Shown piece by piece: positions 1-8,714 of a DNA stretch of 64,000 nt (positions are counted from its first letter, which is position 1; each line of letters starts with the position of its first letter). This stretch comes from Pseudoalteromonas espejiana DSM 9414. Its GTDB lineage: Bacteria; Pseudomonadota; Gammaproteobacteria; Enterobacterales; Alteromonadaceae. Both the position numbers and the translations under genes were made by a program. Under the pieces are notes generated by a model. It did no database searches. It was not told where the DNA came from and saw only the letters and a program-made list of their open reading frames with translations. The DNA lies in assembly GCF_002221525.1 (NCBI RefSeq), contig NZ_CP011028.1, forward strand, positions 2,925,001 through 2,989,000. Reading direction: 5' to 3'.

Positions 1-139
1 TATGATGTTCTTTAGACAAAATAATATCGAGTGCAATAAGTGATGGAAAGTGACTCTCGATTTTTGAAAACTTCTCGTTAATGTGTTCTCTAATAGAATC
101 AGTAACGTCTACATGGTGACCAGAAAGATTAATTTTCAT
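1..139 (-). CDS. hpf: Ribosome hibernation promoting factor, N-terminal part (cut by window edge)
   Basis: The first 46 codons of a minus-strand gene are present; the rest lies beyond base 1. The protein opens MKINLSGHHVDVTDSIREHI, the typical start of short HPF/YfiA-type proteins. These bind the decoding centre of the 30S subunit in stationary phase and promote formation of inactive 100S dimers. The ATG at 137-139 follows a GGAT ribosome-binding sequence. The opening motif GHHVxVTDxIRxHI and the next segment EKFSKIESHF fit the family's beta-alpha start. The closely related inhibitor RaiA cannot be excluded because the C-terminal half is missing. Confidence 0.88.
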   Translation of the reverse strand, partial: MKINLSGHHVDVTDSIREHINEKFSKIESHFPSLIALDIILSKEHH

Positions 140-273
140 AGGGTATCCTTTTATTTGTTACCTCATAAATAGTATTGGGGGCTATTTAGATTAACACAAG
201 GAAAAAGCAGATAATTTTGAAATTAATTTGTTACTAAAGCTGATTTAAATCATAGGTTGTGCAAAGTTTATGC

Positions 274-297
274 AAAGCCCATAGGGTATGGGCTTTC
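274..297 (-). terminator. Hairpin after ppnP
   Basis: AAAGCCC and GGGCTTT flank a short loop just past the ppnP stop codon, read on the minus strand. The T run after the stem is only three bases, so it may be a weak terminator or a processing hairpin. Confidence 0.45.
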
Positions 298-305
298 AGA
301 CGTCT
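298..305. promoter_or_regulatory. Isolated perfect MetJ-box octamer
   Basis: AGACGTCT is the consensus MetJ half-operator (met box). It lies between the ppnP stop and the hpf start, about 160 bases upstream of hpf. MetJ normally needs two or more adjacent octamers. The flanking octamers match at only 3-4 of 8 positions, so function is doubtful; it could be chance. Confidence 0.3.
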
Positions 306-317
306 AGCCTTTAAGGT

Positions 318-632
318 TTAGTCTGTATATGAGCAGCAATAATCGGCAAAATCACTCACTTTTACTTTAAAGCTTACGTTAGCATCTACGTTGAATGATT
401 CACCCGCGTTAAATGTTTTCCATTCACTCTCGCCAGGTAATAGAATATCCCACTGGCCACCTAAAAGCTCCATTAATTCTTTTTTGCTGGTATCAAATAC
501 AAATTCGCCTGGCTGCATAAAGCCTAATGTTTTTGTAGTGCCGTCGCTAAGCACAACGGTACGGCTTGATACTTTGCCCTCAAAATACACGTTAGCTTTT
601 TTTATCACACTTACATTATCAAACTGAGACAT
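318..632 (-). CDS. ppnP: Pyrimidine/purine nucleoside phosphorylase PpnP (YaiE/DUF1255 family)
   Basis: A 104-residue single-domain cupin protein. The family catalyses phosphorolysis of several nucleosides to free base and ribose-1-phosphate, so a role in nucleoside salvage follows. Recognisable family segments are the [13 protein letters not shown] opening, [22 protein letters not shown] and the end [11 protein letters not shown], which parallel E. coli PpnP in order and spacing. I start at the ATG at 630-632 because AGGAG sits five bases before it. A GTG two codons upstream overlaps that site and is unlikely. The gene stands alone with a hairpin after it. Confidence 0.88.
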   Translation of the reverse strand: MSQFDNVSVIKKANVYFEGKVSSRTVVLSDGTTKTLGFMQPGEFVFDTSKKELMELLGGQWDILLPGESEWKTFNAGESFNVDANVSFKVKVSDFADYCCSYTD

Positions 633-867
633 CCTCACTCCTGTTTATATTATTTTTAAAAATCAGCCACCACCTTGCCTGATAGAAAAATACCTTGCAA
701 GGAAAGTACATTGAAAGTTACTCACTTGCGGTTTTAAAGCAGTGTTTTTAAGTATTAGTCGCTGCGCTTTTTATGCGGGCAGGCATAGCCAAAAGCTGAA
801 TCTGTATTTCCTGAGTAAACACCAAGCTTGCTTTCGTTTACAGCAACGCTTTTATGTTCGCTCCAAC

Positions 868-905
868 AAAAAAGCCCGCCCTGTTTAACACAGGGCGGGC
901 TTTTA
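868..905 (-). terminator. Rho-independent terminator of tkt
   Basis: A perfect GC-rich stem GCCCGCCCTG/CAGGGCGGGC with a TTTAACA loop lies 18 bases past the tkt stop, flanked by A and T runs. It could act in both directions. Confidence 0.88.
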
Positions 906-922
906 AATATTAAAGCTAACGA

Positions 923-2914
923 TTAAAACAATGCGTTTGCTTTCTTTACAATGTTTTCTACTGTAAAGCCAAAGAACTCAAACAGTTCGCCAGCAGGTGC
1001 AGACTCACCAAAGGTCGTCATACCTACTACTGCGCCATTTAGGCCTACGTACTTGTACCAGTAATCAGCAATACCTGCTTCTACTGCTACGCGGCGTGTT
1101 ACAGATGCCGGTAATACGCTTTCTTTGTACTGTGCGCTTTGCTCTTCAAATACATCAGTACACGGCATAGATACAACACGTACCTTTTTACCTTGGCTGC
1201 GAAGCTCTGTTGCTGAATCTTGTGCAAGCTGCACTTCAGAACCTGTAGCAATAATAATTAGCTCTGGGTTGCCGTCACAGCTAAGGATGTAACCACCTTT
1301 TTTAACATCAGCTAATTGCTGTGCGTCACGTGCTTGTTGCTCAAGGCCTTGGCGAGTAAAGATAAGCGATGTAGGGCCGTCTTTACGTTCAATAGCTTGT
1401 TGCCATGCAATTGCCGACTCAACTTGGTCACATGGGCGCCAGTTGTATAAGTTAGGCGTTAAACGCATGCTAGCAATTTGCTCTACCGGTTGGTGAGTTG
1501 GACCATCTTCACCTAGGCCGATTGAATCGTGTGTATATACAAAAATACTTGGTTGCTTCATTAATGCAGCCATACGTACCGCATTTTTTGCGTACTCAAC
1601 AAACATTAAGAACGTTGCACCGTAAGGAATGAAGCCTTTATGAAGGGCAATACCATTCATAATTGCCGACATACCAAATTCACGTACACCGTAGTAAATG
1701 TAGTTACCGCTTGCATCGTCTGCAGTTAAACCTTTAGAGCCATCCCAAATTGTTAGGTTTGAGCCAGCTAAATCGGCTGAGCCACCCATGAACTCTGGTA
1801 AAATAGGACCAAATGCGTTTAATGCATTTTGTGATGCTTTACGAGATGCAGGGTTTGCAGGGTTTGCTTGTAGTTGCTCAATGTACTCTTGAGATTTTGC
1901 AGCCCAATCATCCGGCAGTTCGTTGTTAATACGGCGTTTGTATTCTGCTGCAAGCTCTGGGTATGCGTTTGCGTATGCTGCAAATTTTTCATCCCAGCTA
2001 GATTCTTGTTGCTGGCCTTTTTCTTTGCTATCCCACTGCGCGTAAATATCAGCAGGAATTTCGAATGCTTCGCCAGTCCAACCTAAAAATTCGCGAGACG
2101 CTTTAATCTCGTCATCACCTAGTGGTGCACCGTGACAGTCGTGGCTACCTGATTTGTTAGGCGAGCCATAACCAATTACTGTTTTACAACAAATTAGTGA
2201 TGGCTTGTCGGTAACGCTTTTAGCCTCTGCAATTGCAGCACTTACTGCATCGCTATCGTGGCCATCAACGCCGCTTATTACGTGCCAGCCATACGCTTTA
2301 AAACGCGCTGGGGTATCGTCGCTAAACCAACCTTCTACTTCACCGTCGATTGAAATACCATTGTCATCCCAAAATGCAACAAGCTTGCCTAGGCCTAATG
2401 TGCCAGCAAGTGAACATGCTTCATGAGAAATACCTTCCATTAAACAGCCATCGCCTAAAAAGGCATAGGTGTTGTGATCTACAATGTCGTGGCCTTCACG
2501 GTTAAACTGTGCAGCAAGTGCTTTTTCAGCAATCGCCATACCTACGGCATTTGTGATCCCTTGACCTAGTGGGCCCGTAGTGGTCTCGATACCTGGTGCG
2601 TAACCATATTCTGGGTGACCTGGCGTTTTAGAATGCATTTGACGGAAGTTTTTAATTTCGTCCAGTGGTAAATCGTAACCAGTTAGGTGTAGTAAAGAAT
2701 AAATAAGCATTGAACCGTGGCCGTTTGAAAGAATAAATCTGTCACGGTCAGCCCACTCTGGATTAGTTGGATTATGTTTTAGATAATCGCGCCATAATAC
2801 TTCTGCGATATCGGCCATGCCCATAGGGGCTCCAGGGTGACCAGATTTGGCCTTTTGTACTGCGTCCATTGACAAGACGCGAATAGCATTTGCAAGTTCT
2901 TTGCGAGATGGCAT
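923..2914 (-). CDS. tkt: Transketolase
   Basis: A 663-residue transketolase, full length for the bacterial family. It transfers a two-carbon ketol unit between sugar phosphates using thiamine diphosphate and Mg2+, joining the pentose phosphate pathway to glycolysis in the cytosol. Visible marks are the N-terminal [11 protein letters not shown] segment, the ThDP-binding [13 protein letters not shown] motif, the pyrimidine-domain [19 protein letters not shown] segment and the C-terminal domain ending in [21 protein letters not shown] stands just before the ATG. It is followed by a strong terminator, so it is probably monocistronic. rpiA, another enzyme of the same pathway, lies 3 kb away. Whether it corresponds to tktA or tktB cannot be told. 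Confidence 0.97.
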   Translation of the reverse strand: MPSRKELANAIRVLSMDAVQKAKSGHPGAPMGMADIAEVLWRDYLKHNPTNPEWADRDRFILSNGHGSMLIYSLLHLTGYDLPLDEIKNFRQMHSKTPGHPEYGYAPGIETTTGPLGQGITNAVGMAIAEKALAAQFNREGHDIVDHNTYAFLGDGCLMEGISHEACSLAGTLGLGKLVAFWDDNGISIDGEVEGWFSDDTPARFKAYGWHVISGVDGHDSDAVSAAIAEAKSVTDKPSLICCKTVIGYGSPNKSGSHDCHGAPLGDDEIKASREFLGWTGEAFEIPADIYAQWDSKEKGQQQESSWDEKFAAYANAYPELAAEYKRRINNELPDDWAAKSQEYIEQLQANPANPASRKASQNALNAFGPILPEFMGGSADLAGSNLTIWDGSKGLTADDASGNYIYYGVREFGMSAIMNGIALHKGFIPYGATFLMFVEYAKNAVRMAALMKQPSIFVYTHDSIGLGEDGPTHQPVEQIASMRLTPNLYNWRPCDQVESAIAWQQAIERKDGPTSLIFTRQGLEQQARDAQQLADVKKGGYILSCDGNPELIIIATGSEVQLAQDSATELRSQGKKVRVVSMPCTDVFEEQSAQYKESVLPASVTRRVAVEAGIADYWYKYVGLNGAVVGMTTFGESAPAGELFEFFGFTVENIVKKANALF

Positions 2915-3100
2915 GAATTCTCCTACCTTTATGTGTATTTGCGCGGGTACTTATGTGTTCGTTAATGCGCTTAAATAAGTTGAGCGCTGTTATAGCAACC
3001 ATTCTTACTTAATGTGGGTGCACTGTGCAATTAAAAACCCCATAAATATGGGGCATTATGAATATTTTTTAAGACCAATAAGTTATTACACATTTTATTT

Positions 3101-3116
3101 AGACGTCTAGGCGTAA
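3101..3116. promoter_or_regulatory. MetJ operator upstream of metK
   Basis: A perfect met box AGACGTCT (3101-3108) is followed directly by a second octamer AGGCGTAA matching at 5 of 8 positions. It lies about 110 bases upstream of the metK start. A possible -10 element TAAAAT is at 3146-3151. MetJ with S-adenosylmethionine represses metK in enteric bacteria, so end-product control is expected here. Confidence 0.8.
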
Positions 3117-3218
3117 AAACACTATGCAAGCAGTTTCGTTTTAGATAAAATACGCCCCTTAATTTTTTAGCGCTAATACCGACGTTTGTGAAGCGCAATA
3201 TTTGTGAGCAGAAATACA

Positions 3219-4370
3219 ATGGCAAAACATTTATTTACTTCTGAATCTGTTTCTGAAGGTCATCCGGATAAAATCGCCGATCAAATCTCTGATGCGGTAC
3301 TTGATGCTATCCTAGAGCAAGACTCTCATGCCCGTGTTGCGTGCGAAACTTACGTAAAAACCGGTATGGTTATGGTTGGTGGTGAAATCACGACTAGCGC
3401 ATGGGTTGATATTGAAGAAATTACACGTAAAACAGTACGTGAAATTGGCTACACACATTCAGACATGGGTTTCGATGCAGACTCATGTGCAATTTTAAAC
3501 ACTATTGGTAAGCAGTCTCCTGACATTAACCAAGGTGTTGACCGTACTAGCCCAGAAGAACAAGGCGCTGGCGACCAAGGCCTAATGTTTGGTTACGCAT
3601 GTAATGAAACAGAAGTATTAATGCCAGCTCCAATTACTTACTCACACCGTTTAGTACAGCGCCAAGCGCAAGTACGTAAAAGCGGCGAGCTTAACTGGTT
3701 ACGCCCAGATGCAAAATCTCAAGTTACTTTTGCATACGAAAATGGCAAGCCAGTAGGTATTGATGCAGTTGTACTATCTACTCAGCACGCTGAAGAAATT
3801 TCGCAAAATGATTTAGTAGAAGCGGTGATGGAAACTATCATCAAGCCAGTACTTCCTGCCGAGCTTATTACAAGCGCAACTAAGTTTTTCATTAACCCAA
3901 CGGGTCGTTTTGTAATTGGCGGACCTATGGGCGACTGTGGTTTAACAGGTCGTAAAATCATTGTAGATACATACGGTGGTATGGCGCGTCACGGTGGCGG
4001 TGCTTTCTCTGGTAAAGATCCATCAAAAGTTGACCGCTCAGCTGCATACGCTGCACGTTACGTAGCTAAAAACGTAGTGGCTGCTGGCCTTGCTGATAAG
4101 TGTGAACTACAAGTGTCTTACGCAATTGGTGTTGCAGAGCCAACTTCAATCAGCGTTGAAACGTTTGGTACAAGCAAGCTAGAAGAAGGTCGTTTAATCG
4201 AGCTTATTCGCGAGCACTTTGACCTACGCCCTTATGGCTTAATTCAAATGCTTGATTTAGAGCGCCCAATTTATCAGCCAACAGCGGCTTACGGTCACTT
4301 TGGTCGTGACGAATTCCCTTGGGAACGCACAGATAAAGCAGATGCATTACGCGCAGCTGCTGGCCTTTAA
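3219..4370 (+). CDS. metK: S-adenosylmethionine synthase
   Basis: A 383-residue methionine adenosyltransferase, which makes S-adenosylmethionine from methionine and ATP. The start [22 protein letters not shown] is the family signature, carrying the ATP-binding GHPDK motif. [12 protein letters not shown] and the P-loop-like [16 protein letters not shown] follow in order. The length matches E. coli MetK. The frame opens at a GTG 15 bases upstream, but the ATG at 3219 gives the conserved N-terminus. The ribosome-binding site is weak. A MetJ operator lies upstream and a terminator follows at once, so it is a single-gene unit. Confidence 0.98.
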   Translation: MAKHLFTSESVSEGHPDKIADQISDAVLDAILEQDSHARVACETYVKTGMVMVGGEITTSAWVDIEEITRKTVREIGYTHSDMGFDADSCAILNTIGKQSPDINQGVDRTSPEEQGAGDQGLMFGYACNETEVLMPAPITYSHRLVQRQAQVRKSGELNWLRPDAKSQVTFAYENGKPVGIDAVVLSTQHAEEISQNDLVEAVMETIIKPVLPAELITSATKFFINPTGRFVIGGPMGDCGLTGRKIIVDTYGGMARHGGGAFSGKDPSKVDRSAAYAARYVAKNVVAAGLADKCELQVSYAIGVAEPTSISVETFGTSKLEEGRLIELIREHFDLRPYGLIQMLDLERPIYQPTAAYGHFGRDEFPWERTDKADALRAAAGL

Positions 4371-4386
4371 GCCAACGCATTAAATT

Positions 4387-4416
4387 AAAAAACGGCCCTT
4401 TTAAGGGCCGTTTTTA
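4387..4416 (+). terminator. Rho-independent terminator of metK
   Basis: The stem AACGGCCCTT/AAGGGCCGTT followed by a T run begins 17 bases after the metK stop. Confidence 0.9.
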
Positions 4417-4517
4417 TATCTAAAGCAAAAGTTAGTAATGAGTTTTAGCTAGTCCTCGAATTACTTGCTGTTTTAGGTATATACTCTTTGCATAATAAAA
4501 GCTTAAGGGATAAGTAA

Positions 4518-5063
4518 ATGGCCAATAATTTTCGCGTTATGTTTGTAGGGTTTGCCCAAGGCATTGAACCTAAAACAGCCTGCGTAAATTTAGCAGGTAA
4601 ATTAAAAACTTCTGAAGATAAAGTTACTCAGTTTTTTAACGGCAAAGCTTTATTTGCACCTAGCAACAAAGACAAAGCACTCAAGCAAGCTAAGCTACTT
4701 GCTAGCCTAGGAATTAAAAGCAAAATTCAAGCATTGCCTAGCACAGTAACTACCGCAAGCAGTACAGCAGAAAACCAGCGCGATGAAAGAATTTTTGACG
4801 CACTAGATTACATTACTAGCAGCTTAATTCGCCTTGAAGAAAAACTAGAAGAACTTGAGCAAAAACTGCCTGAAAGCGAACTAAAAAAGCCAGCAGATGA
4901 TAACGATGGTTGGCAAGATGACGACCTAATGCTTGATGAGCAACTTGATGAGCCGGTAAAAAAGCGCAGTAACACACTGCTATATTCGCTTATAGCTACC
5001 GCCGTTTTGTTGTTGCTGGTGCTTGCTGTTTACTTAGCTTTTCCTAATTTGGTTTCTATTTAA
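4518..5063 (+). CDS. Unknown tail-anchored protein with coiled coil
   Basis: A 181-residue protein I do not recognise by name. Residues 1-75 form a small alpha/beta-looking domain (VMFVGFAQGIEPKTACVNLA, then KVTQFFNGKALF, then KQAKLLASLGIKSKI), possibly a ligand- or protein-binding module. Residues 95-120 are rich in alternating Leu and Glu and look like a short coiled coil. An acidic stretch (about 125-145) follows, and one strong membrane helix near residues 155-175 ends the protein, so it is probably tail-anchored with the N-terminus in the cytosol. It lies 19 bases before the cyclo-ligase gene and may share its transcript. AAGGGATAAGTAA precedes the ATG. Confidence 0.75.
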   Translation: MANNFRVMFVGFAQGIEPKTACVNLAGKLKTSEDKVTQFFNGKALFAPSNKDKALKQAKLLASLGIKSKIQALPSTVTTASSTAENQRDERIFDALDYITSSLIRLEEKLEELEQKLPESELKKPADDNDGWQDDDLMLDEQLDEPVKKRSNTLLYSLIATAVLLLLVLAVYLAFPNLVSI

Positions 5064-5082
5064 CGTTGGGCGCGTAATTTTA

Positions 5083-5679
5083 ATGAGCAATAAACGTACA
5101 CACATACGCCAATCTATTCGCCAATTACGCAATAATTTATCAAAAAAGCAGCAAAAAAATGCAGCTGCCCAGCTAAAGTTGAATTTTACTCAACAGTTAA
5201 ATAGCGATAAAACAGCCTCAAAAAAACATATAGCCATCTACTTTAGTAACGATGGAGAATTAGATACCTCATTGTTAATTAATGAATTATGGCAACAAGG
5301 CCACACCCTTTACTTACCCGTTATACACCCATTTAATGGCGCTACTTTACTGTTTCAGCGCTATGAAAAAAACTCACCCATGAGAGCAAATCGCTATGGT
5401 ATCTTGGAGCCTAAGCTGAACTGCTCTCAAATATGCCCATTACCCAATTTAGATTATCTACTTATGCCGCTTGTAGCATTTGATAACCAAGGTAACCGAT
5501 TAGGAATGGGGGGTGGATTTTACGACAGAACACTGGCGCAATTACACGCATACAATTGGCAAAAACCACAACTTATTGGCTTAGCACATAGCTGTCAAAA
5601 AGTAGATGCTCTGCCAATTGAATCGTGGGATGTACCACTTAAAACCATTATTACTCCCGATAAAATTTATCAATGGTAA
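5083..5679 (+). CDS. fau: 5-formyltetrahydrofolate cyclo-ligase
   Basis: A 198-residue enzyme of the YgfA/MTHFS family that converts 5-formyl-THF to 5,10-methenyl-THF with ATP, returning a dead-end folate to one-carbon metabolism. The diagnostic C-terminal signature is LLMPLVAFDNQGNRLGMGGGFYDRTL (its GMGGGFYDR core binds nucleotide), and the N-terminus HIRQSIRQLRNNLS is the usual basic helix. In many gammaproteobacteria this gene follows zapA and 6S RNA. Neither is visible here; instead it follows the tail-anchored unknown and precedes rpiA by 37 bases. Confidence 0.93.
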   Translation: MSNKRTHIRQSIRQLRNNLSKKQQKNAAAQLKLNFTQQLNSDKTASKKHIAIYFSNDGELDTSLLINELWQQGHTLYLPVIHPFNGATLLFQRYEKNSPMRANRYGILEPKLNCSQICPLPNLDYLLMPLVAFDNQGNRLGMGGGFYDRTLAQLHAYNWQKPQLIGLAHSCQKVDALPIESWDVPLKTIITPDKIYQW

Positions 5680-5716
5680 TAAACACCCACTACACATTTG
5701 ATATATGAGCATGACA

Positions 5717-6370
5717 ATGACGCAAGACGAATTAAAAAAAGCAGCTGCGTGGGCTGCACTCGAGTTTGTAAAAGAAAACACCATTGTTGGTGTAGGCACA
5801 GGCTCTACCGTTAACCACTTTATTGATGCCCTAGGCACAGTAAAAGACACCATAACGGGTGCGGTATCTAGCTCTGAAGCTTCAACAGCGCGCCTAGAAG
5901 CGTTAGGTATTGAAGTATTTGAGCTAAATAACATTGATGTACTTGATGTATACGTAGATGGCGCAGATGAAATAAACGCGCAAAACGAAATGATTAAGGG
6001 CGGCGGCGCAGCACTTACCCGTGAAAAAATTGTCGCAGCGGTAGCAAAACAGTTTGTGTGTATTGTTGATGACACAAAACTAGTAGATACATTGGGCGAC
6101 TTCCCGCTTCCGGTAGAAGTTATACCAATGGCACGCAGCTACGTTGCACGTGAATTATTAAAACTTGGTGGCGACCCTGTTTACCGCCAAGGCGTAGTAA
6201 CAGATAACGGGAACGTTATTTTAGATGTACACAATTTAAGTATTAGTAATGCCAAACAACTTGAAACACAGATTAATTCAATTGTTGGCGTAGTTACCAA
6301 CGGCCTATTTGCAATGCGCGGCGCTGATAAGGTAATTATCGGCACTAAAAATGGGCCTCAAATTAAATAG
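5717..6370 (+). CDS. rpiA: Ribose-5-phosphate isomerase A
   Basis: RpiA interconverts ribose-5-phosphate and ribulose-5-phosphate in the pentose phosphate pathway. The protein starts [18 protein letters not shown] as in E. coli and carries the phosphate-binding loop [12 protein letters not shown], the catalytic-region DGADEIN and the lysine loop [12 protein letters not shown] choose the third in-frame ATG (5717), giving 217 residues, because it matches the family start. ATGs at 5705 and 5711 are alternatives, and none has a strong ribosome-binding site. serA follows nine bases later, so the two are probably co-transcribed. Confidence 0.96.
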   Translation: MTQDELKKAAAWAALEFVKENTIVGVGTGSTVNHFIDALGTVKDTITGAVSSSEASTARLEALGIEVFELNNIDVLDVYVDGADEINAQNEMIKGGGAALTREKIVAAVAKQFVCIVDDTKLVDTLGDFPLPVEVIPMARSYVARELLKLGGDPVYRQGVVTDNGNVILDVHNLSISNAKQLETQINSIVGVVTNGLFAMRGADKVIIGTKNGPQIK

Positions 6371-6379
6371 GATGAGGTT

Positions 6380-7609
6380 ATGAGTAAGGTATCGTTAGCA
6401 AAAGACAAAATTAAAATTCTCTTGCTTGAAGGTGTTCACCAAAGCGCAGTAGAAACGCTTAAACGTAATGGTTACAGCAACATCGACTACGTAAAAACAT
6501 CCTTACCTGAGGACGAGCTAAAAGAGCGCATTAAAGACGTGCACTTTGTAGGACTTCGTTCTCGTACTCATATTAACCAAGCTGTATTAGAGTCGGCTGA
6601 AAAACTAGTAGCCATTGGTTGTTTTTGTATTGGTACAAACCAAGTAGATTTAAGCGCAGCACGTGAGCGTGGTATTGCGGTATTTAACGCACCGTTTTCA
6701 AATACTCGCTCTGTAGCAGAGCTTGTACTTGGCGAAATACTGTTGTTATTACGTGGTATTCCAGAGCGTAATGCAGCAGCGCACCGTGGCGGCTGGTTAA
6801 AAACAGCAACTGGCTCGTTTGAAGCGCGTGGTAAAACGCTCGGTATTATTGGTTACGGCCACATTGGTACGCAACTAGGTATTATGGCTGAAAACATAGG
6901 TATGAACGTAGAGTATTACGATATCGAAGATAAACTCTCTTTAGGTAACGCAACACAAGTACATAACCTAACACAGCTTTTACAACGTGCTGATATTATT
7001 AGCTTACACGTTCCAGAAACACCGCAAACTAAAAACCTGATTGGCACTGCTGAACTTGCCGTAATGAAGCAAGGCTCTATATTAATCAACGCTTCACGCG
7101 GTACTGTGGTAGATATTGATGCACTAGCCGAAGCGCTTAGCGAGAAAAAACTAAGCGGCGCTGCTATTGATGTATTCCCGGTTGAACCAAAATCTAACGA
7201 AGAAGAGTTTGTATCGCCACTGCGTGAATTCGACAACGTTATATTAACGCCGCACATTGGTGGTTCAACCCAAGAAGCGCAAGAAAACATTGGTATTGAA
7301 GTAGCCGGTAAATTAGCTAAATACTCAGATAATGGCTCAACTATTACCGCTGTTAACTTCCCTGAGGTTTCGCTGCCAGAGCTTGCTAACCGTAGCCGCT
7401 TATTGCACGTGCACCACAACCGCCCTGGCGTACTTACGCAAATTAACCAAGCGTTTGCCCAGCACGGTATTAATATTGCAGCTCAGTACTTACAAACTGA
7501 TGAATCAATTGGTTATGTAGTTATTGACGTAGATACCGATCAATCAGAAGTTGCGCTTAAAGAGCTAAGCGCAGTAGAAGGTACAATTAGAGCGCGTATT
7601 CTTCACTAA
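6380..7609 (+). CDS. serA: D-3-phosphoglycerate dehydrogenase
   Basis: A 409-residue first enzyme of serine synthesis, oxidising 3-phosphoglycerate to 3-phosphohydroxypyruvate with NAD. The Rossmann motif GIIGYGHIG is near residue 157, the catalytic Arg lies in NASRGTVVD, and the active-site His in TPHIGGSTQEAQ. A C-terminal ACT domain (about 335-409, starting NRSRLLHVHHNRPGVL) normally gives serine feedback inhibition. The length equals the short E. coli type. GGATGAGG precedes the start. rpiA-serA is a known gammaproteobacterial pairing, and a terminator follows. Confidence 0.97.
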   Translation: MSKVSLAKDKIKILLLEGVHQSAVETLKRNGYSNIDYVKTSLPEDELKERIKDVHFVGLRSRTHINQAVLESAEKLVAIGCFCIGTNQVDLSAARERGIAVFNAPFSNTRSVAELVLGEILLLLRGIPERNAAAHRGGWLKTATGSFEARGKTLGIIGYGHIGTQLGIMAENIGMNVEYYDIEDKLSLGNATQVHNLTQLLQRADIISLHVPETPQTKNLIGTAELAVMKQGSILINASRGTVVDIDALAEALSEKKLSGAAIDVFPVEPKSNEEEFVSPLREFDNVILTPHIGGSTQEAQENIGIEVAGKLAKYSDNGSTITAVNFPEVSLPELANRSRLLHVHHNRPGVLTQINQAFAQHGINIAAQYLQTDESIGYVVIDVDTDQSEVALKELSAVEGTIRARILH

Positions 7610-7630
7610 AATAGCTATCAGCTGAAAAAA

Positions 7631-7667
7631 TAAAAGCCGTACTTGATTAATCAAGTACGGCTTTTTT
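7631..7667 (+). terminator. Rho-independent terminator of serA
   Basis: The stem AGCCGTACTTGA/TCAAGTACGGCT with a TTAA loop is followed by six T. An A run on the other side lets it also serve the convergent gene at 7707. Confidence 0.92.
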
Positions 7668-7706
7668 GCTTTAAACAGACAGATGATAATGTATAGCTTA
7701 TCGCTA

Positions 7707-8639
7707 TTATTCGCCTTTAACTTCTAAGTTAATAAATTTAACTAGCTCTTCTGGCTGGCCAGCTAACATCATTATTTGCTGGTTTACTTCCATCATGGTT
7801 TTACCTTCAGGCAATTTTGCCGATACGCTTAAAGAGTTTAGGCCTTTGGCAAAGTCAGTAAGCGATTGTGCAATTTCTTCAGTTACGGGAGCTTGCTGCA
7901 ATTGTTGCTGTAGCGTCATTTGCATTTGCTCAAGCGTCATACCTTGTTTTTCAAGCTCACTCACAAATAGCTCTTTTAATTTGCCTTGGTTATTAAGTAC
8001 TAAATTAATTTTACGAGGCTCAAGCTTGCTCATAGCTTGCATCACTAAGGTTTGCTGTTGTAACTCTTGCTCGTAAGTAAGTGGCGTGTCACCTGCTTCT
8101 TGCTGCGCTTTGCTTATAGCAAGAGACGCGTCCATTAATGCTTTAGCATTGGCAAGGCCTACATCCATATTAAAACTAACAATATCTTTTGCATCGAGCT
8201 TTAAAACCACATCGCTGTCGCCAGATTGCTCATCGTAATCAAGCGATGAGCTTAAGTCGTAACTTGCTGAGGCGAGCATTTCGTTTGTATCAGCTGGCAG
8301 TTTTGCTACAAAGTCTTTATCAAACTGAAAACTTTTAACTTCAAACGATGTATGTGGCGATATTTTATCGGTTTCGTAACCAGTGACTTCTATACTTTGA
8401 ATATGCGCTACATTTTCGCCCTCTGGGCCAATTACTTCCATGTTAGTGATTTCAACACTTTGAGAAATAACACTTGCCGATAAACCCGCATATTTAAACG
8501 TTGCACCAGTTTGATCGCTTACTAAAGCTAGCTGCTTATCTACTTCAATACGTACTTCTTGGGTTGCTACATAGTTTGCGTAGCTAATGCCACCCACACC
8601 TGCTGCAACAATGGCTATGGCTATTACGAGTTTTTTCAT
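7707..8639 (-). CDS. Unknown exported or membrane-anchored protein
   Basis: A 310-residue protein with no family I can name. A hydrophobic N-terminal segment (about 3-22) with no lipobox suggests a signal anchor, leaving the bulk in the periplasm. Residues 25-160 alternate short beta-like stretches (VEITNMEVIGPEGE, SIEVTGYETD, SFEVKSFQFD) reminiscent of AsmA/DUF945-type envelope proteins, but this is only an impression. Residues 165-260 are helical and Gln-rich, including LEQMQMTLQQQLQQ. It lies between serA (convergent) and radA (same strand, 75-base gap). Confidence 0.7.
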   Translation of the reverse strand: MKKLVIAIAIVAAGVGGISYANYVATQEVRIEVDKQLALVSDQTGATFKYAGLSASVISQSVEITNMEVIGPEGENVAHIQSIEVTGYETDKISPHTSFEVKSFQFDKDFVAKLPADTNEMLASASYDLSSSLDYDEQSGDSDVVLKLDAKDIVSFNMDVGLANAKALMDASLAISKAQQEAGDTPLTYEQELQQQTLVMQAMSKLEPRKINLVLNNQGKLKELFVSELEKQGMTLEQMQMTLQQQLQQAPVTEEIAQSLTDFAKGLNSLSVSAKLPEGKTMMEVNQQIMMLAGQPEELVKFINLEVKGE

Positions 8640-8714
8640 GTTATTTCCTTATTCTGTTCTTTGTATAAATTGTGTTGGCTCAAGAGTAACATTGCATGGC
8701 AATCCCTGTAAGCG

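Noticed and set aside
3031..3225. Minus-strand 64-codon frame upstream of metK
   Set aside because: It overlaps the MetJ operator and metK promoter, has no ribosome-binding site and an unnatural composition.
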